NCBI GenBank assembly: GCA_031763025.1
Contig: JASSKH010000003.1
Coordinates: 13,278,734 to 13,342,733 of the forward strand
Source of the DNA: Macrocystis pyrifera
Taxonomy: Eukaryota; Sar; Phaeophyceae; Laminariales; Laminariaceae
DNA length: 64,000 nucleotides
Direction of reading: 5' to 3'
Every line of letters begins with the position of its first letter. The first letter of the stretch is position 1. Positions 1-10,056 of this stretch are shown here, piece after piece. A model generated the notes under the pieces. The model was given only the letters and a program-made list of their open reading frames with translations, was not told where the DNA came from and searched no databases. Position numbers and translations under genes: made by a program.

Positions 1-77
1 ATCAACACACAAGGCGAACGCGTGTCCCAGACAGCGAACGCACTGAACATCCCGGCCCAAAACTAGTATACGTCAAT

Positions 78-3000
78 CTAACGCATCCGCTGACCATCAG
101 CTACGGTTAATTGGTCGGGCGGATGAGTGGTGGGGGGGGGGGGTGCATTTGCATTTCGTAGTACTCCGCGTGCTAGTCCTCCGGCCTGATGACGCTGAAG
201 GCACCAGGATCCTTGAGTCGCTTTCCGTGAAGTGGTGTAGAGGGACGGAAGGAGTGTGATCTTGATCGGGCCCGGGTCGTCGAGGAAGCGGACGATGTAG
301 GAGTGAGTGGAGGAGGTGTCGGTCGAGGCGCGTGGGGCAACTTTGCCCAACCACCAGAGACCATCGCGGGCCTTGTACCAGAGGTGTGCCCCGGCAGGTA
401 GAGGTGAAGAGCTGAAACGGTGAAGCCAGAGGGTGCGTGGTACGAGGCTGTACCCGGGGGCGAGGAAGATTTCACCCCGGGACCGCGAAAGTTCACGGTG
501 AGCGGCCCCGATGCGCATCTGGCGGTATAAACGGTTGGTCTGGCGGTGCTGTGAAGGGGTGCCCGACCAATAGCGGAGGATGTGGGATCGGTGGAGCTGT
601 AGGTCTCGTTCGTGTTCCCAAGAAGGGCTAAGGAGTCCGGCCCAGTGTGTTTCGTACATAACGGCGAGAACGCCTCCCCGGCCACGAACGAGTTGGTGTC
701 CCGAGATCTGATCGACCTCGAGGCGTTCAGGCGGTGGAGAGATGTCGTCGAAGGTGACGTGGAAGGGCGGGGACTTGGTGGAGAAGGAGCTGAGCACGTA
801 CTTAGTTAGGTCGGCCGGTAGGTGTTTGGGGAGATCGTCGATGTCGTCGGGGTTCCGGCAGGGCTTGCAGCGGAGAACGGAGACGCGGTGCTTGGAGTCC
901 CGCCCCGGCATGTCCGAGGGAAGGTCGACGTAAAGGAGCTTGTCGTGAAGGGGCCGTCCATCCGGGACGGCTGAGGCTGGTGCTGGGCCCACGGCAAGAA
1001 TCTTGAACGGGCCAATCCAGTTGAAGGAGAGTTTGGTCTTGAGAACGGTGGCGTCGGTGCCTTTCTTGGCGCCCTGGCGAATAGTGGCAGCGGTGTTGTA
1101 GATCCATGCCCAACCGCCGACAGAGAACGGAGGGGAAAGGCGGAGGGCGTCCATGATGGGGGCGTTCCGGCGGTCGAGGCGTGAGACGTAGACCGCGTGG
1201 AGTTCCCGGACGGCGCGGTAGGCGCGTTGCTGACGACCAGTAGCGAGGTCAATGTAAGCGAGCTGGTCCCGGTTGAGGCTTTGATGTCCGCCGATGTTGG
1301 GAGCGTCGAACACGGTGAGGGGGGGGAGGCGAGGTAGTCGGCCAATGTGCACTTCGTTGGGGGCCAGTCCGGTGGCGGCGCTGACGGAGTTGTTGTAGGC
1401 GCTTTCGATGTGAGGAAGATGCAAATCCCAATCGTTTTGTAGTTCGTTGCCGACCATGGCGAGCATCAAGGCCATGGTGTGATTGACGCGTTCGACGCCG
1501 CCGTTGGTGCAGGGGTGGTAGGAACTCGTGGAGATTTTGTTAATGCCGAGGCGTTCGTAGAGGGCGCGGGAGAGTTTGGCGCAGAATTGAAGGCCGTTGT
1601 CGGAAAGGAGAGTGACGGGGCATCCCCAGAGAGGGATGTAGCGATCGACGAGGATGTCGGCCGTGCCGGATGCTGTGAACTCGGCTTCGGTAGTGGCGTA
1701 CATGTCGGCGCGGCGGCTGAAACGGTCGGTGAAAAGCAGGATGTAGGCGTTGCCCCGAGGCGTGATGGGTAAGGGCCCGAAATAGTCGACGCTGACGAGT
1801 ATACCGGGGCCGTTAGGTAGCGGCAGGGAGAGGGTGGGCCAACGAATTGTTTGGCGCGAAGACTTTCGCGCCTGACACTTGAGGCAGCGGCGGAGCCACC
1901 AGCGGGTGGAGATGTCCATGCCGATCCACCAGTAGAACCGCATAAGCATGCTGAGTGTCCGAGAAACACCCAGGTGGCAAGAGGTGGTGGAGTGGCAAGT
2001 GTGTAGGACCCACGGTCGCATCAACATTGGGACGTAAATGCGAGGTGGCGATGTGAGGGGTTGCGGCGTAGTCGTACGAGGTTGGCCCAGGGGAGTCACG
2101 TGTGGTCGGTGAACAAGAAGGACTGTGTCGTCGTCGGTTGTGTGCAGCTGGCCTTTCGCGGCGAGGGCGAGGACCTCCGAGAGAAGTGGGCGACGGTTTG
2201 AGGGGATGTAGTCTAAGAGGTCGCCCGGTGGTGGTGAAGGTGAGCCCAAGGAAAGATATCGTATGGTAGCTGAGCAAAGGGGTTCGGTGCGTTGTTCGCG
2301 CGCCCAATCGGTGGAGGTATAATGCTCAACGCAGGAACTAAGGTGTGGGTCGTCAGCAGACCGGACAACGGGTTCAGGTAGTGGGAGTGGTTGAGTAGGG
2401 GAGGGCGGGGGAGAAGGCCCTGGGGCGGTGGACTGTGGTGGTGGCAGGGACACTGGTGGTGTAGCCGTCGCTGGTGAGGGCGAGTCTTGAGCGGCACCGC
2501 GACGGGCTGCATCCGGTCGCCGAGGCAGTGGCCTGGGTGCGACGGCAGGTGGACGGCGGTGGGTTGGTGGAGGTCTTGAGACTGCCGCAGTTGACGATCG
2601 ACGGCCAAATCCGTAGTCCGTTGGAGTAAGGGGGGTCCCTGCAGCAGCGGCGGAACGGTGACGGGTCCGAGAAGAAATTAGGCTTGACGAGGTACGAGGA
2701 GTGGCCGAAGGTGAGACGCCCAAGGTGGGCGATGGGGAGACGAAGGGTGGCCTGAAAGCCACACCAGCAGGAGCGCCAGCGGTCACGGCGGCTTTCTCGG
2801 AGCTGGAAGGCGATTCGGCGATGGAGTCGAGGATAGAGAGATGACCGACGAAGGCGCTGCGAAGCGAGTTGACGGTGGGGTCTTGGGCAAGGCGGGGGCC
2901 GGCGGGAAGGCTGCGAGGCGGTCCGGCGGCGGGGTCTTGAGCAAGGCGGGGGCCGGCGGGAGGGCTGCGAGGCGGTCCTGCGGCGGGATCTTGAGCAAGG

Positions 3001-3224
3001 CGGGGGGCGGCGGGAGGGCTGCGAGGCGGTCCAGCGGCGGGATCTTGAGCAAGGTGGGGGCCGGCGGGAAGGCTGCGAGGCGGTCCAGCGGCGGGATCTT
3101 GAGCAAGGCGGAGGCCGGCGGGAAGGCTGCGAGGCGGTCCAGCGGCGGGATCTTGAGCAAGGCGGAGGCCGGCGGGAGGGCTGCGAGGCGGTCCAGCGGC
3201 GGGATCTTGAGCAAAGCGGGGGGC
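78..3224 (-). CDS. pol segment: integrase with chromodomain and Tudor-like C-terminal tail
   Basis: After the Pro/Ala-rich repeats there is an H-H-C-C zinc-binding domain (CHSTTSCHLGVSRTL ... CLKCQ, about 1,870-1,995). The DDE catalytic core follows: Asp in VSVDYFGPL (about 1,785-1,812), Asp in LLSDNGLQF (about 1,585-1,612) and Glu in GVERVNH (about 1,482-1,502). Further on is a chromodomain-like stretch (ERLEVDQISGHQLVRG ... THWAGLLSPSWEHERDL ... HILRYW, about 590-740), the module that directs chromovirus integration to modified chromatin. Beyond it (about 240-390) lies HLWYKARDGLWWLGKV ... YIVRFLDDPGPIKITLLP, whose G-x-W-W-x-A/G-K-V and Y-x-V-x-F-x-D-D pattern resembles Tudor/Agenet folds. 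The ORF stop is at 78-80. The catalytic residues are all present. The chromodomain call is good; the Tudor-like call is by pattern only. Confidence 0.9.
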   Translation of the reverse strand, partial: APRFAQDPAAGPPRSPPAGLRLAQDPAAGPPRSLPAGLRLAQDPAAGPPRSLPAGPHLAQDPAAGPPRSPPAAPRLAQDPAAGPPRSPPAGPRLAQDPAAGPPRSLPAGPRLAQDPTVNSLRSAFVGHLSILDSIAESPSSSEKAAVTAGAPAGVAFRPPFVSPSPTLGVSPSATPRTSSSLISSRTRHRSAAAAGTPLTPTDYGFGRRSSTAAVSRPPPTHRRPPAVAPRPLPRRPDAARRGAAQDSPSPATATPPVSLPPPQSTAPGPSPPPSPTQPLPLPEPVVRSADDPHLSSCVEHYTSTDWAREQRTEPLCSATIRYLSLGSPSPPPGDLLDYIPSNRRPLLSEVLALAAKGQLHTTDDDTVLLVHRPHVTPLGQPRTTTPQPLTSPPRIYVPMLMRPWVLHTCHSTTSCHLGVSRTLSMLMRFYWWIGMDISTRWWLRRCLKCQARKSSRQTIRWPTLSLPLPNGPGILVSVDYFGPLPITPRGNAYILLFTDRFSRRADMYATTEAEFTASGTADILVDRYIPLWGCPVTLLSDNGLQFCAKLSRALYERLGINKISTSSYHPCTNGGVERVNHTMALMLAMVGNELQNDWDLHLPHIESAYNNSVSAATGLAPNEVHIGRLPRLPPLTVFDAPNIGGHQSLNRDQLAYIDLATGRQQRAYRAVRELHAVYVSRLDRRNAPIMDALRLSPPFSVGGWAWIYNTAATIRQGAKKGTDATVLKTKLSFNWIGPFKILAVGPAPASAVPDGRPLHDKLLYVDLPSDMPGRDSKHRVSVLRCKPCRNPDDIDDLPKHLPADLTKYVLSSFSTKSPPFHVTFDDISPPPERLEVDQISGHQLVRGRGGVLAVMYETHWAGLLSPSWEHERDLQLHRSHILRYWSGTPSQHRQTNRLYRQMRIGAAHRELSRSRGEIFLAPGYSLVPRTLWLHRFSSSPLPAGAHLWYKARDGLWWLGKVAPRASTDTSSTHSYIVRFLDDPGPIKITLLPSLYTTSRKATQGSWCLQRHQAGGLARGVLRNANAPPPPTTHPPDQLTVADGQRMR

Positions 3225-3320
3225 CGGCGGGAGGGCTGCGAGGCGGTCCAGCGGCGGGATCTTGGGCAAAACGGGGGCCGGCCGGAAGGCTGCGAGGCGA
3301 TCCAGCGGCAGAGTCTTGAA
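2870..3320 (-). repeat. 54-bp tandem repeat (about 8 units) within pol
   Basis: About eight near-identical 54-bp units encode an 18-residue Pro/Ala-rich repeat (RLAQDPAAGPPRSLPAG in the integrase frame). The unit length is a multiple of three, so each strand-frame stays open, and shifted frames read SRSRRWTASQPSRR or LKIPPLDRLAALPP. The unit near 3,217-3,223 has one extra G relative to its neighbours, which explains the frame change between the RNase H and integrase segments. It lies exactly between RNase H and integrase, so it would form a flexible spacer. Copy number is prone to expansion, contraction and assembly error. Confidence 0.9.
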
Positions 3321-4937
3321 CGGCGGTGAAAGTCACAGTAGAGCAGGGGGTAAGAACCAAGTCCGAGTTGTTCATACGTGGTCCGTGTCGGCGGAAATCG
3401 CCAAAGTCGTTTTCGGTGCAGGGGAGTGGTGGGATGGTGTCGCAGGGAGCGGTTGAGGGTGAGACAAGCCCACCCAAACCGATGCCCGGGGTGAAGGGGT
3501 TGATCGGAGTAAAACCGCAGGCTTGGATAAGGTAGATACCTTTGGTGTCGGGAGGGGTGAGGCGGTTGGGTCCGGTGCGGTCGAGATCGGTCGCTGGTTG
3601 TGGAAGTCGCGACAGGAAGTCGGCATTACCATTAGCTGAGCCTTTCCGATACTCCAAGGTGTAGGAGTAGGCGGAGAGGAATTCCAGCCAGCGTTGGACG
3701 CGAGCGTTGTGTTCACCGACTTTAGCGATACTCTCAAGTGCCTTGTGGTCAGAGTAGATGTGGAACTTGGTGGACCAGAGGTGGCCGCGGAGGCGTTTGA
3801 TGGCCCAAACGATGCTACCGGCTTCGAGGTCGAGGGGGGTCCAGGACCGTTCGTTGTCGAGAGTGGTGCGGCTGATAAAGACGATGGGACGGACGGAACC
3901 GTCGAGTTGTTCTTGTTCGAGAGTCGCGCCAAAGCCGTCGATGCTGGCGTCGCAGTAGAGGCGAAAAGGTCGGGAGTTGTCGGCAACGGCATCCCAGTCT
4001 GGGTAGACCAAGACCGGAGGGGTAGCAAGTTCGTGGAGGATCTGGCGAACGATAGTTTCCATTTCCGGCGTGAAAACGAACTTAACACCTTGTTTGAGCA
4101 GGGCGTTAATGGGTCGGAGCCGAGTGGAGAGATTCTTCAGGAATTTACGGTAGTATCCTATGCCTCCGAGGAGTGAGCGCACTTGCTTGGTGTTCGTAGG
4201 CATGGGCATCTGAGTTAGGGCGGCAACCTTGTCGGCGTTAGGGCTAACGCCGGAGGAGGAAATGGTGTGTCCCAAAAAGTCGGCGCTGGTAGCGCCAAGC
4301 TTGGCTTTAGACGGGGATAGCTTGAGGTTGTGTTTTCGAAGGCGTTCGAAAAGGGAGCGGATATTGGCGACGTGGGCCGCAGGGTCGGGATCGAAAACTA
4401 TGACGTCGTCGAGGTAGGCCGCTACGCGGTCAAGATCTTTGATGACCTCGTTGATGACCTTGACAAACCAGCCGGGCGCGGCGCTGCTGCCTTGGGGCAT
4501 GACGAGCCACTCGAAGAGTCTGGTGGGCGTGCAGAAGGCGGTCAGGGGTATGGTGTCGTTGTCGATGGTGATTTGGTGGAACGAAGACACGAGATCGAAC
4601 AGGGAGAAGATACGGCCTTTACCGAGGGAGTCGAGAACCTCGTCGACGCGGGGGATGGGCAGTTGGCCCAGGGAGCTGATGGCGTTAAGCTTTTTGTAGT
4701 TCACGGTTATCCGAACATTGCCGTCTTTCTTGGGAATGGCGACCATAGGGCTGGCGTACGGGGAAGTGGAGTGTTGGATCAGACCGGCAGCCAGATATTG
4801 GTCGAGAACAGCGTCGGCCTTTTTGGCGAGGATAGGGTTGATGCGGTAAGGGCGGGAAAAGACGGGGGCGCTGTCCGGGGGGATGGAAATCTTGAACGGA
4901 ATAAGGGAGCACGAGCCGAAGTCGGTTTTGGACGTGG
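3225..4937 (-). CDS. pol segment: reverse transcriptase and RNase H
   Basis: The reverse transcriptase palm and fingers are clear: MVAIPKKDGNVRITVNYKKL, then the PIPRVDEVLD and FSLFDLVSSFHQI blocks (the first catalytic Asp in SLFD), the LFEWLVMPQGSSAAP block, and the catalytic YLDD box at about 4,402-4,416. RNase H follows at about 3,960-3,620: the LYCDASIDGFGATL start, FISRTTLDNERSWTPLDLE, then IYSDHKALESI and NADFLSRLP. The pattern is that of Ty3/gypsy elements. After RNase H comes a linker of about 90 residues with no recognised domain, which runs into the 54-bp repeat array, where the frame changes again near 3,220. It copies the element RNA into DNA and removes the template RNA. Confidence 0.93.
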
Positions 4938-4944
4938 AAAAAAA

Positions 4945-6261
4945 CGTCGGGAAACTCGCACAGAACGTCCCCCAGAGCTGTGATGACCGAGGGGGACCAA
5001 CCAGAACCGCGGAGGTCGAAGGAGATTTCGCGGAGGTGTAGCGGAAGTCGGTCCCAGAGGCGGAGGAAGCTTGTCCGTTGGTCGGCAGTTAGGCGTTCCA
5101 GGAGTTTGGGGCAAGGGGTCTTGGGGGGATCCGCGGGGGGTGTACCGTCGTCATGCACGGGGATGTTGTCGTGCAGGGCGTGAATGTCGATAACAGCTGG
5201 GGCTGGAGGTGACGTTGCGGGGAGACCTTGCAGTGCTGATACCGGAATTTGTATGAGGGGAGAGGAGGAAGTCCCCAGAAGGTCGCCTGGTTCAAGATCA
5301 GTGAATCCCGAGAGCGGGATGCTTTGGTAGCCGTTGGCGACGAAGATTTCGGTTTCGGAGTCAAGGCCGTCGCGGGGAAGCATGTCAACGAGGTAGTGGC
5401 CGGTGGGTGCCGGAATGCCGGAGGGACGCACCAGATTTACCTGGACGAGAGATGGCGTAGCCGAAAGTGAGATTGCGTGAGCGCCGGCGAACTCGAGGTG
5501 TAGGGTGTCGGGAGAAGGTCGGTGGTCGTGGATGAAAGTGGAGAGACCATGCTTGTAAGAAGTGGTTAGGGAGAGCTCGCCAAAGAGCGGTCGCGAGGGG
5601 AGGCGAGGCAGGGTTACGTACGTGCGTTGTTCGAACCGCATCCAGCTATCTCGTCCCAGTAGAACGGGGTGTTGCATAGTCCCATGTGGCACTATGCACG
5701 CCCATACGGCGAGCTCGGCGGAGGGAGTGTTGTCGTGTAAGAACTGGATGCTGAGTCGGACGGAAATCGAAGTGAGGAGCGGAGCGGATTTACCAAAGCC
5801 GCCCCAGGAACGAGGAGCATCGTGTCGTTCGCATATGTCCGACGCAGCGTTGTTGTGCTTCATACGGGCCCAAGCTTCAGCGGAGATGAAGGTCTGGGGG
5901 GAGCCGGTGTCCAAGAGAGCTACAAGGCCGTAGCGGTTGGATGCGGAGGGTCCACTGTGTACTCTGATCCTGGTCGTGAAGGAGGCGTCGTCGATGGTAA
6001 CGATACCGCTCGAGAGGCCTGGCCCGTGTTCGGCAATGAGGGAGGGGAGCGCGGAAGGGAGAGCAGCTCCGGACGAAATGGCAGAGACCAATGCGTGCGG
6101 AGGAGTGGCCTCAGGAAGGAAAGGGGGCCGTAGGTGATCCAGCGTGGAGTGCGGTGTAGAAGCTGGAACGGTTGCGCTGATCTCATGGATCCCATTTTCG
6201 GAGGGTGAAACGCGAGAGGCGCGGGGGGGGGGGGGTGGGAGTAGAGGGGGGGAGGCAAGCT
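4945..6261 (-). CDS. pol segment: retropepsin-type aspartic protease and linker to RT
   Basis: This frame continues from the NADAR C-terminus through a Pro-rich linker to a protease core. VALLDTGSPQTFIS (about 5,890-5,925) carries the catalytic D-T-G-S triad motif of single-domain retroviral proteases, and the segment PHGTMQHPVLLGRDSWMRF (near 5,640-5,695) fits the second conserved hydrophobic-G-R/D loop. The enzyme would cleave the Gag-Pol precursor. The frame then runs on to CEFPDVFF, where a run of seven A on the plus strand (4,938-4,944) shifts the frame by one. Past that point the original frame is meaningless, while the adjacent frame continues the conserved pre-RT region (SRPYRINPILAKKADAVLD). 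Confidence 0.82.
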
Positions 6262-7638
6262 GGTGGCGGATCTTCATGAGGATGTCGCCCAACAAGTTGA
6301 GTCCCGGCCAGTGTGGAGGTTGTAAGGCTCGCGTATCGTTACACCTGAAGCCTATGCCCCAGACGAGGTCGTAAGGACTTGCTTCGGCGAGGAACTTGTC
6401 GCCGGTGTCTACGAGTTGTTGTAGTAAAGGGGGAGCCGAAAACTTGGCGAGGTTGCCCTTGAAAACGATGTCGTACCGATGTTGTGCCCAAAGCTCTTGA
6501 TTAAATTGGAGACCGAGCGTCCGAGGCGTTTTTGTTGTGCGGGATTCGGAGAGGACATGATCATCCGGCGAGCTGATGTGTCGCCGAAAAGCTTGGCCTT
6601 TTCCGACATCATGTACTGTTCCGCACAGTTGTAGTGCTCGTTATCTACGGTGAACGTCGAAGGATACCACTGGGAAAAAACCGAGGAATGATCCCAAAAA
6701 AAAAGAATTTGGGAGGGGCTCAGGGTCGAGGGGAGTGGAGAGGGGGACGTTGTGTGGGACGTTGTCGGGGAAGGCGTGGGTGAGACGACTTCGCTCCCCG
6801 AAAACGTGTGGGGTAAGGTCGATTGTGACGAGGCCCCGGGAGGATGTACGTGACGGCGAGACGCTCGTGACAGAGCACCCTGGGAGTCCCTGCTAACAGC
6901 ATTTAACGTATGCGGAGGAGGGAATAACTCGGAAGAACATGCGGTGCCTGTAATAGTCCGTGACCGGGGTGTGGGTGTCGGTACAGGTGGCTCCTGGCAT
7001 AATCTTGGTGACTTGGTCGAGTCTTCCGCGGGTGAATCCGCGGGAAAACCGTCCCTTGGGCCCAGGGAGAGTGGTGTGGTCAGCACGGGGCGGGCAGCTA
7101 CGAGTCCAGGAGATCCTGCAGAACCAACGGAGGTCGAAGTATGTGCTGTCCGGGATCGACGGACGCCGGTTGACGTGTGCCGATAACATCGTTCGTCAGA
7201 GGACGTAGATGAGTTGGGAGTCGATGGCCCTGGGGGAGGAGCAGAGCCGGAGAGGGAGTGGATACCGCTGTTGGCCGTTGTTGTCGTGTCGCCCACAAGA
7301 TTGGCAAGATCCGCAGACATTTCGGCAATGTTGGGCAAGGCGCGGCGTCGCGCATCGACTGGGGACACCGAGGGGAGCGTTGAGGGAGTGCTCGGTGTGC
7401 CCGCCTCCTCCTGCCCACACCTCAAACCAACCGCTTGAACAAGGGAGCCAACCCTAGATCGAGGGGTTGATATTGAAGATAGGTTAGAAGGGGGGGGGAA
7501 AGAGGGGGAGGGGTCGGGAGAATTAGTAGAGCCGGCGGCCCTTAAACAATACGCTGCCCGAGGGTCCAGAGAAGTACCTGGCGCGGTCGCGTGTAGTGCC
7601 GCTGGTGAAGTCGCGAGCGGTTCTTCACCATCGGCTGG
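6262..7638 (-). CDS. N-terminal part of pol: low-complexity linker plus NADAR (YbiA-like/DUF1768) domain
   Basis: Directly after the gag TGA the same frame is open for about 230 Ser/Pro/Thr-rich codons, then enters a NADAR domain (about 6,713-6,262). Visible hallmarks are FFWDHSSVFSQWYPSTF, CAEQYMMSEKAKLFGD and QKRLGRSVSN. After a one-base shift near 6,525 the adjacent frame continues with GNLAKF, EASPYDLVWGIGF, and W-G-N-LLGD-LM-R at the domain end, all matching the family. NADAR proteins process NAD/ADP-ribose-linked N-glycosidic substrates, and some remove ADP-ribose from guanine in DNA. Here the domain is spliced into a retroelement polyprotein upstream of protease. No sequence homopolymer explains this particular shift, so -1 frameshifting, decay or a read error all remain possible. 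No in-frame ATG start is evident at its head, so expression by readthrough of UGA is the simplest model (inference). Confidence 0.85.
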
Positions 7639-10056
7639 TCAGTTAGTACGGAAGGTGCCCGGTTGCCGGGAGTTTTGATTGCCTCCGTGTTGTGAAGGAC
7701 CGAGGCGCATGTTAGCTGGGGTAGTGGGGGTCTGGGTTGTGGGACCGGTTACAGTGAGGGCAGAGGAGGGAGGTCCTTGAGGGGAGGGGGGGGTGAGCTG
7801 TGGTGCCGAGTTATCCCGGGAGTGGTGGTTGTTGGGAGAGTAGTTTGTCCACTGAGAGCCTGCAGTACGGTTGGAGTTCCCGTGGGAGCGCTCGTTTTTA
7901 AAATGGGAGTTGGACCGGCGGTTGTTATTGGAATTGCCGGCAGAGTTGTGTCCCCTCGAGTTGAAACGCTTGGAGTAAGAGTTCGAGTTCCGATGGGCAT
8001 GGCGTTCGTACTGTCCCCGACGGTATGAAAGCATACGTTGTTGCCACTGTTGAAAAGCGTAGCCTCCGTCGTTGAGCTGGCCAAGCCGGGGATTGAGCAC
8101 ACCTGACTTGTTTATGAAGGGACTCTGACACGTCTTTACGCTGTGGTCCTGTCCGCCACAGTTGAGGCATACGCCACGCCAAGTGCGAAGAGCAGTCGCT
8201 CTAGCAGTAGCGCCAAGAAGAGGACTCCAGAGGGGGGGGTCGGTGGTCGAAAACGTGGTAGACACCATGTACACTTCGTCGAAGTGTTCGAGAGGCCAGT
8301 GGTTGTAACCCAGAGTGAAAGGGTCAATGTCTGGGGACGTAGAGACGTTCATGACATAGGGGTTGCGTTGGGAGCCTTGTTGGTTTGGGTTGGAATGATT
8401 GCGCGAACGCGTCTGCTGAGCAGGGGCCGATGACGGCGGGGACGACGAAAACGTCGTGTGGCCTCCTGGGGAGGTATAAGAAAAATATTTTTCGCCATTT
8501 AGGGCAGGTGTATTATTCGTAGCGTACACTTCATGAGCCTGCCACATGGCCGAGACCGAAGGGAAAGGTTCTACCGCAGTCATCAATTCACCCGGGTACA
8601 AAACCGGAGTCAAAGCAGGAAACTGTCTACTAACACTGGTACGCACTACCTCTAATACCATGGCGTCGCTGGGCTTAAAGACCTTTTCAGAACCTTGTAC
8701 AACCGCTGTCAACTCCCTCAAAGCCCGCAAATAAATGGAATACACCGTGCCCGTTGGTACTCCGAACGCTTGAAGCTTCTCGAATGCGCGGCCTTGGTCG
8801 CCGTGGTCGAAGTGCGTGCTCAGCAGACGCAAGAGTAGGCGAAAGGCAGACGGGCCGGCATTGTCCTTTTCCCGAAGGTGATCGCGCACCTGTTGTCTCC
8901 GGAGATGTAGTCTTCGTCGGTTGACGAGGAGAAATAGTCGCCAACACTGTGCTTTCGTGGGCGTTGTTCAGGCCGAGGGGAAGGTCCGCTGTTGCTGGAC
9001 CGGGGGCGTGTGGTCGAACTGGACGATGACGCGCGGCGGGCCGGGATGTCGGAGGTGCGGCTGTTGTGGTTGTTGTCGTTGCCATCGCGATCATGGTCGT
9101 CGTCCGGGCGCCTGCGGGTGACCGGTAGGCGGCCGTCCGAGCAACCCATCGCCCGCTGTTGGCGCTGGCCGCGGGAGGCGTTATATTCTGCCACGGTCGG
9201 CCAAGTGTGGTCGTATGTGGAGTGAAAAGCCCTCAAGATGGTGACCAATCTGAGTAGTTTGGCACGCACGACGTCGTCGGTCACATTAGGTAGAGATTCC
9301 AGGGCGTGCCGGAGGGTGGTTGAGGCGGTAGAATGATAGAACCCTTTGATGGCGGAGGCAGCCGACGAGATGGCTGCCCGCCTGTCCTCTGGGACATGGT
9401 GTGACGATATTAATTGGCGTATGGAAACGTGTAAAAACGCGACGTCAGAAAACTCCAAGACAAACCCCAGCGGGGCAGGGTTTCTCGTGGGAGAAGTGGG
9501 GGGAGGCGGTGTGGCGGGAGCTGAAGAGTCGGCCGGGGGAGTAGGGCCGGTGCTGGGAGTCGAGGCAGCGGTCGAAACCGCGCGGAAGGGAGTGGGATCG
9601 AGGCCTTGAGAGGCCAGAGTTAGGGCATGTTTGGCCCTTAGTGAGGCCACCAGTTTCTCGGCGCGGTCGATCTCGTCCCGCTCCCTCGCCTGTCGCTCCT
9701 GTAGGAGCCTCGAAAGGCGTGCTTCACGCCTGGCGCGTTGCACATTGTTGTCTTCGAGCCACGCCTGTAGTTCCGAGATGGACGGCTCGTCCTCCGCAGG
9801 TGTTGTTGTTGCGGCGGGAGGCGCAGCTGACGTGGTGTCGGCCGAGGCCGGGGGTCGCTCTGGAGAGGGAGTGGCGAGGGAGTTTTCCGAGGTGAGGAGT
9901 GTCGGAACAGGGGGGGCTGTTGCGGTGGCTACCGGGGTAGGGGTGAGAGGTGTTTGTTGTCCCATCACCGTCGTTTGTGTGAATGCCGTCATCCTCATCA
10001 CCGGAGGACTCCGGCCCAAAGTCCACGCCATCCTCTTCATCTTTCACGTTTACCAT
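7639..10056 (-). CDS. gag: Gag-like protein of the Ty3/gypsy element (one frame break)
   Basis: Two overlapping frames make up gag. The first (about 10,056/10,040 down to 8,820) has an acidic start, a Pro/Thr/Ala-rich stretch, then a charged helical segment with heptad character around 'QERQARERDEIDRAEKL'. The second (8,889-7,639) holds a helical capsid-like segment and a zinc knuckle CLNCGGQDHSVKTC (C-X2-C-X4-H-X4-C, near 8,130-8,172), followed by an Asn/Ser-rich tail. The frames join by a one-base shift near 8,890. Two ATGs are candidates: 10,056 (context AACAATGG, acidic peptide) and 10,040 in the frame that carries the rest; using the first would need another shift near 9,950. The zinc knuckle is the nucleic-acid-binding signature of retroviral and Ty3 Gag; the remainder is assigned by position. 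It ends at a TGA, after which the same frame stays open into pol. Confidence 0.8.

Larger units (their letters stand above)
78..10056 (-). mobile_element. Ty3/gypsy-type LTR retrotransposon, internal region
   Basis: About 10 kb reads on the minus strand as one retroelement. In 5'-3' order it has gag with a CCHC knuckle, a NADAR domain, aspartic protease, reverse transcriptase, RNase H, integrase, a chromodomain and a Tudor-like tail. RT-RNaseH before integrase is the Ty3/gypsy order, and a chromodomain after integrase is the chromovirus hallmark. The frame changes by one base near 8,890, 6,525, 4,940 and 3,220, and an in-frame TGA sits at 7,639-7,641. Neither LTR, nor a clear primer binding site or polypurine tract, was identified. 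The 3' end lies at the window edge, and the 5' LTR should lie above 10,056. Family assignment is firm; whether the copy is intact is not. Confidence 0.92.

Noticed and set aside
1..77. 3' LTR of the Ty3/gypsy element at the window start
   Set aside because: These 77 bases match nothing near 10-12.5 kb, and no polypurine tract precedes them in the element's direction, so no LTR boundary can be claimed.
2870..3320. Regular 54-bp repeats, CRISPR-like spacing
   Set aside because: There are no unique spacers between units; it is a plain tandem repeat coding for a Pro/Ala linker inside pol.
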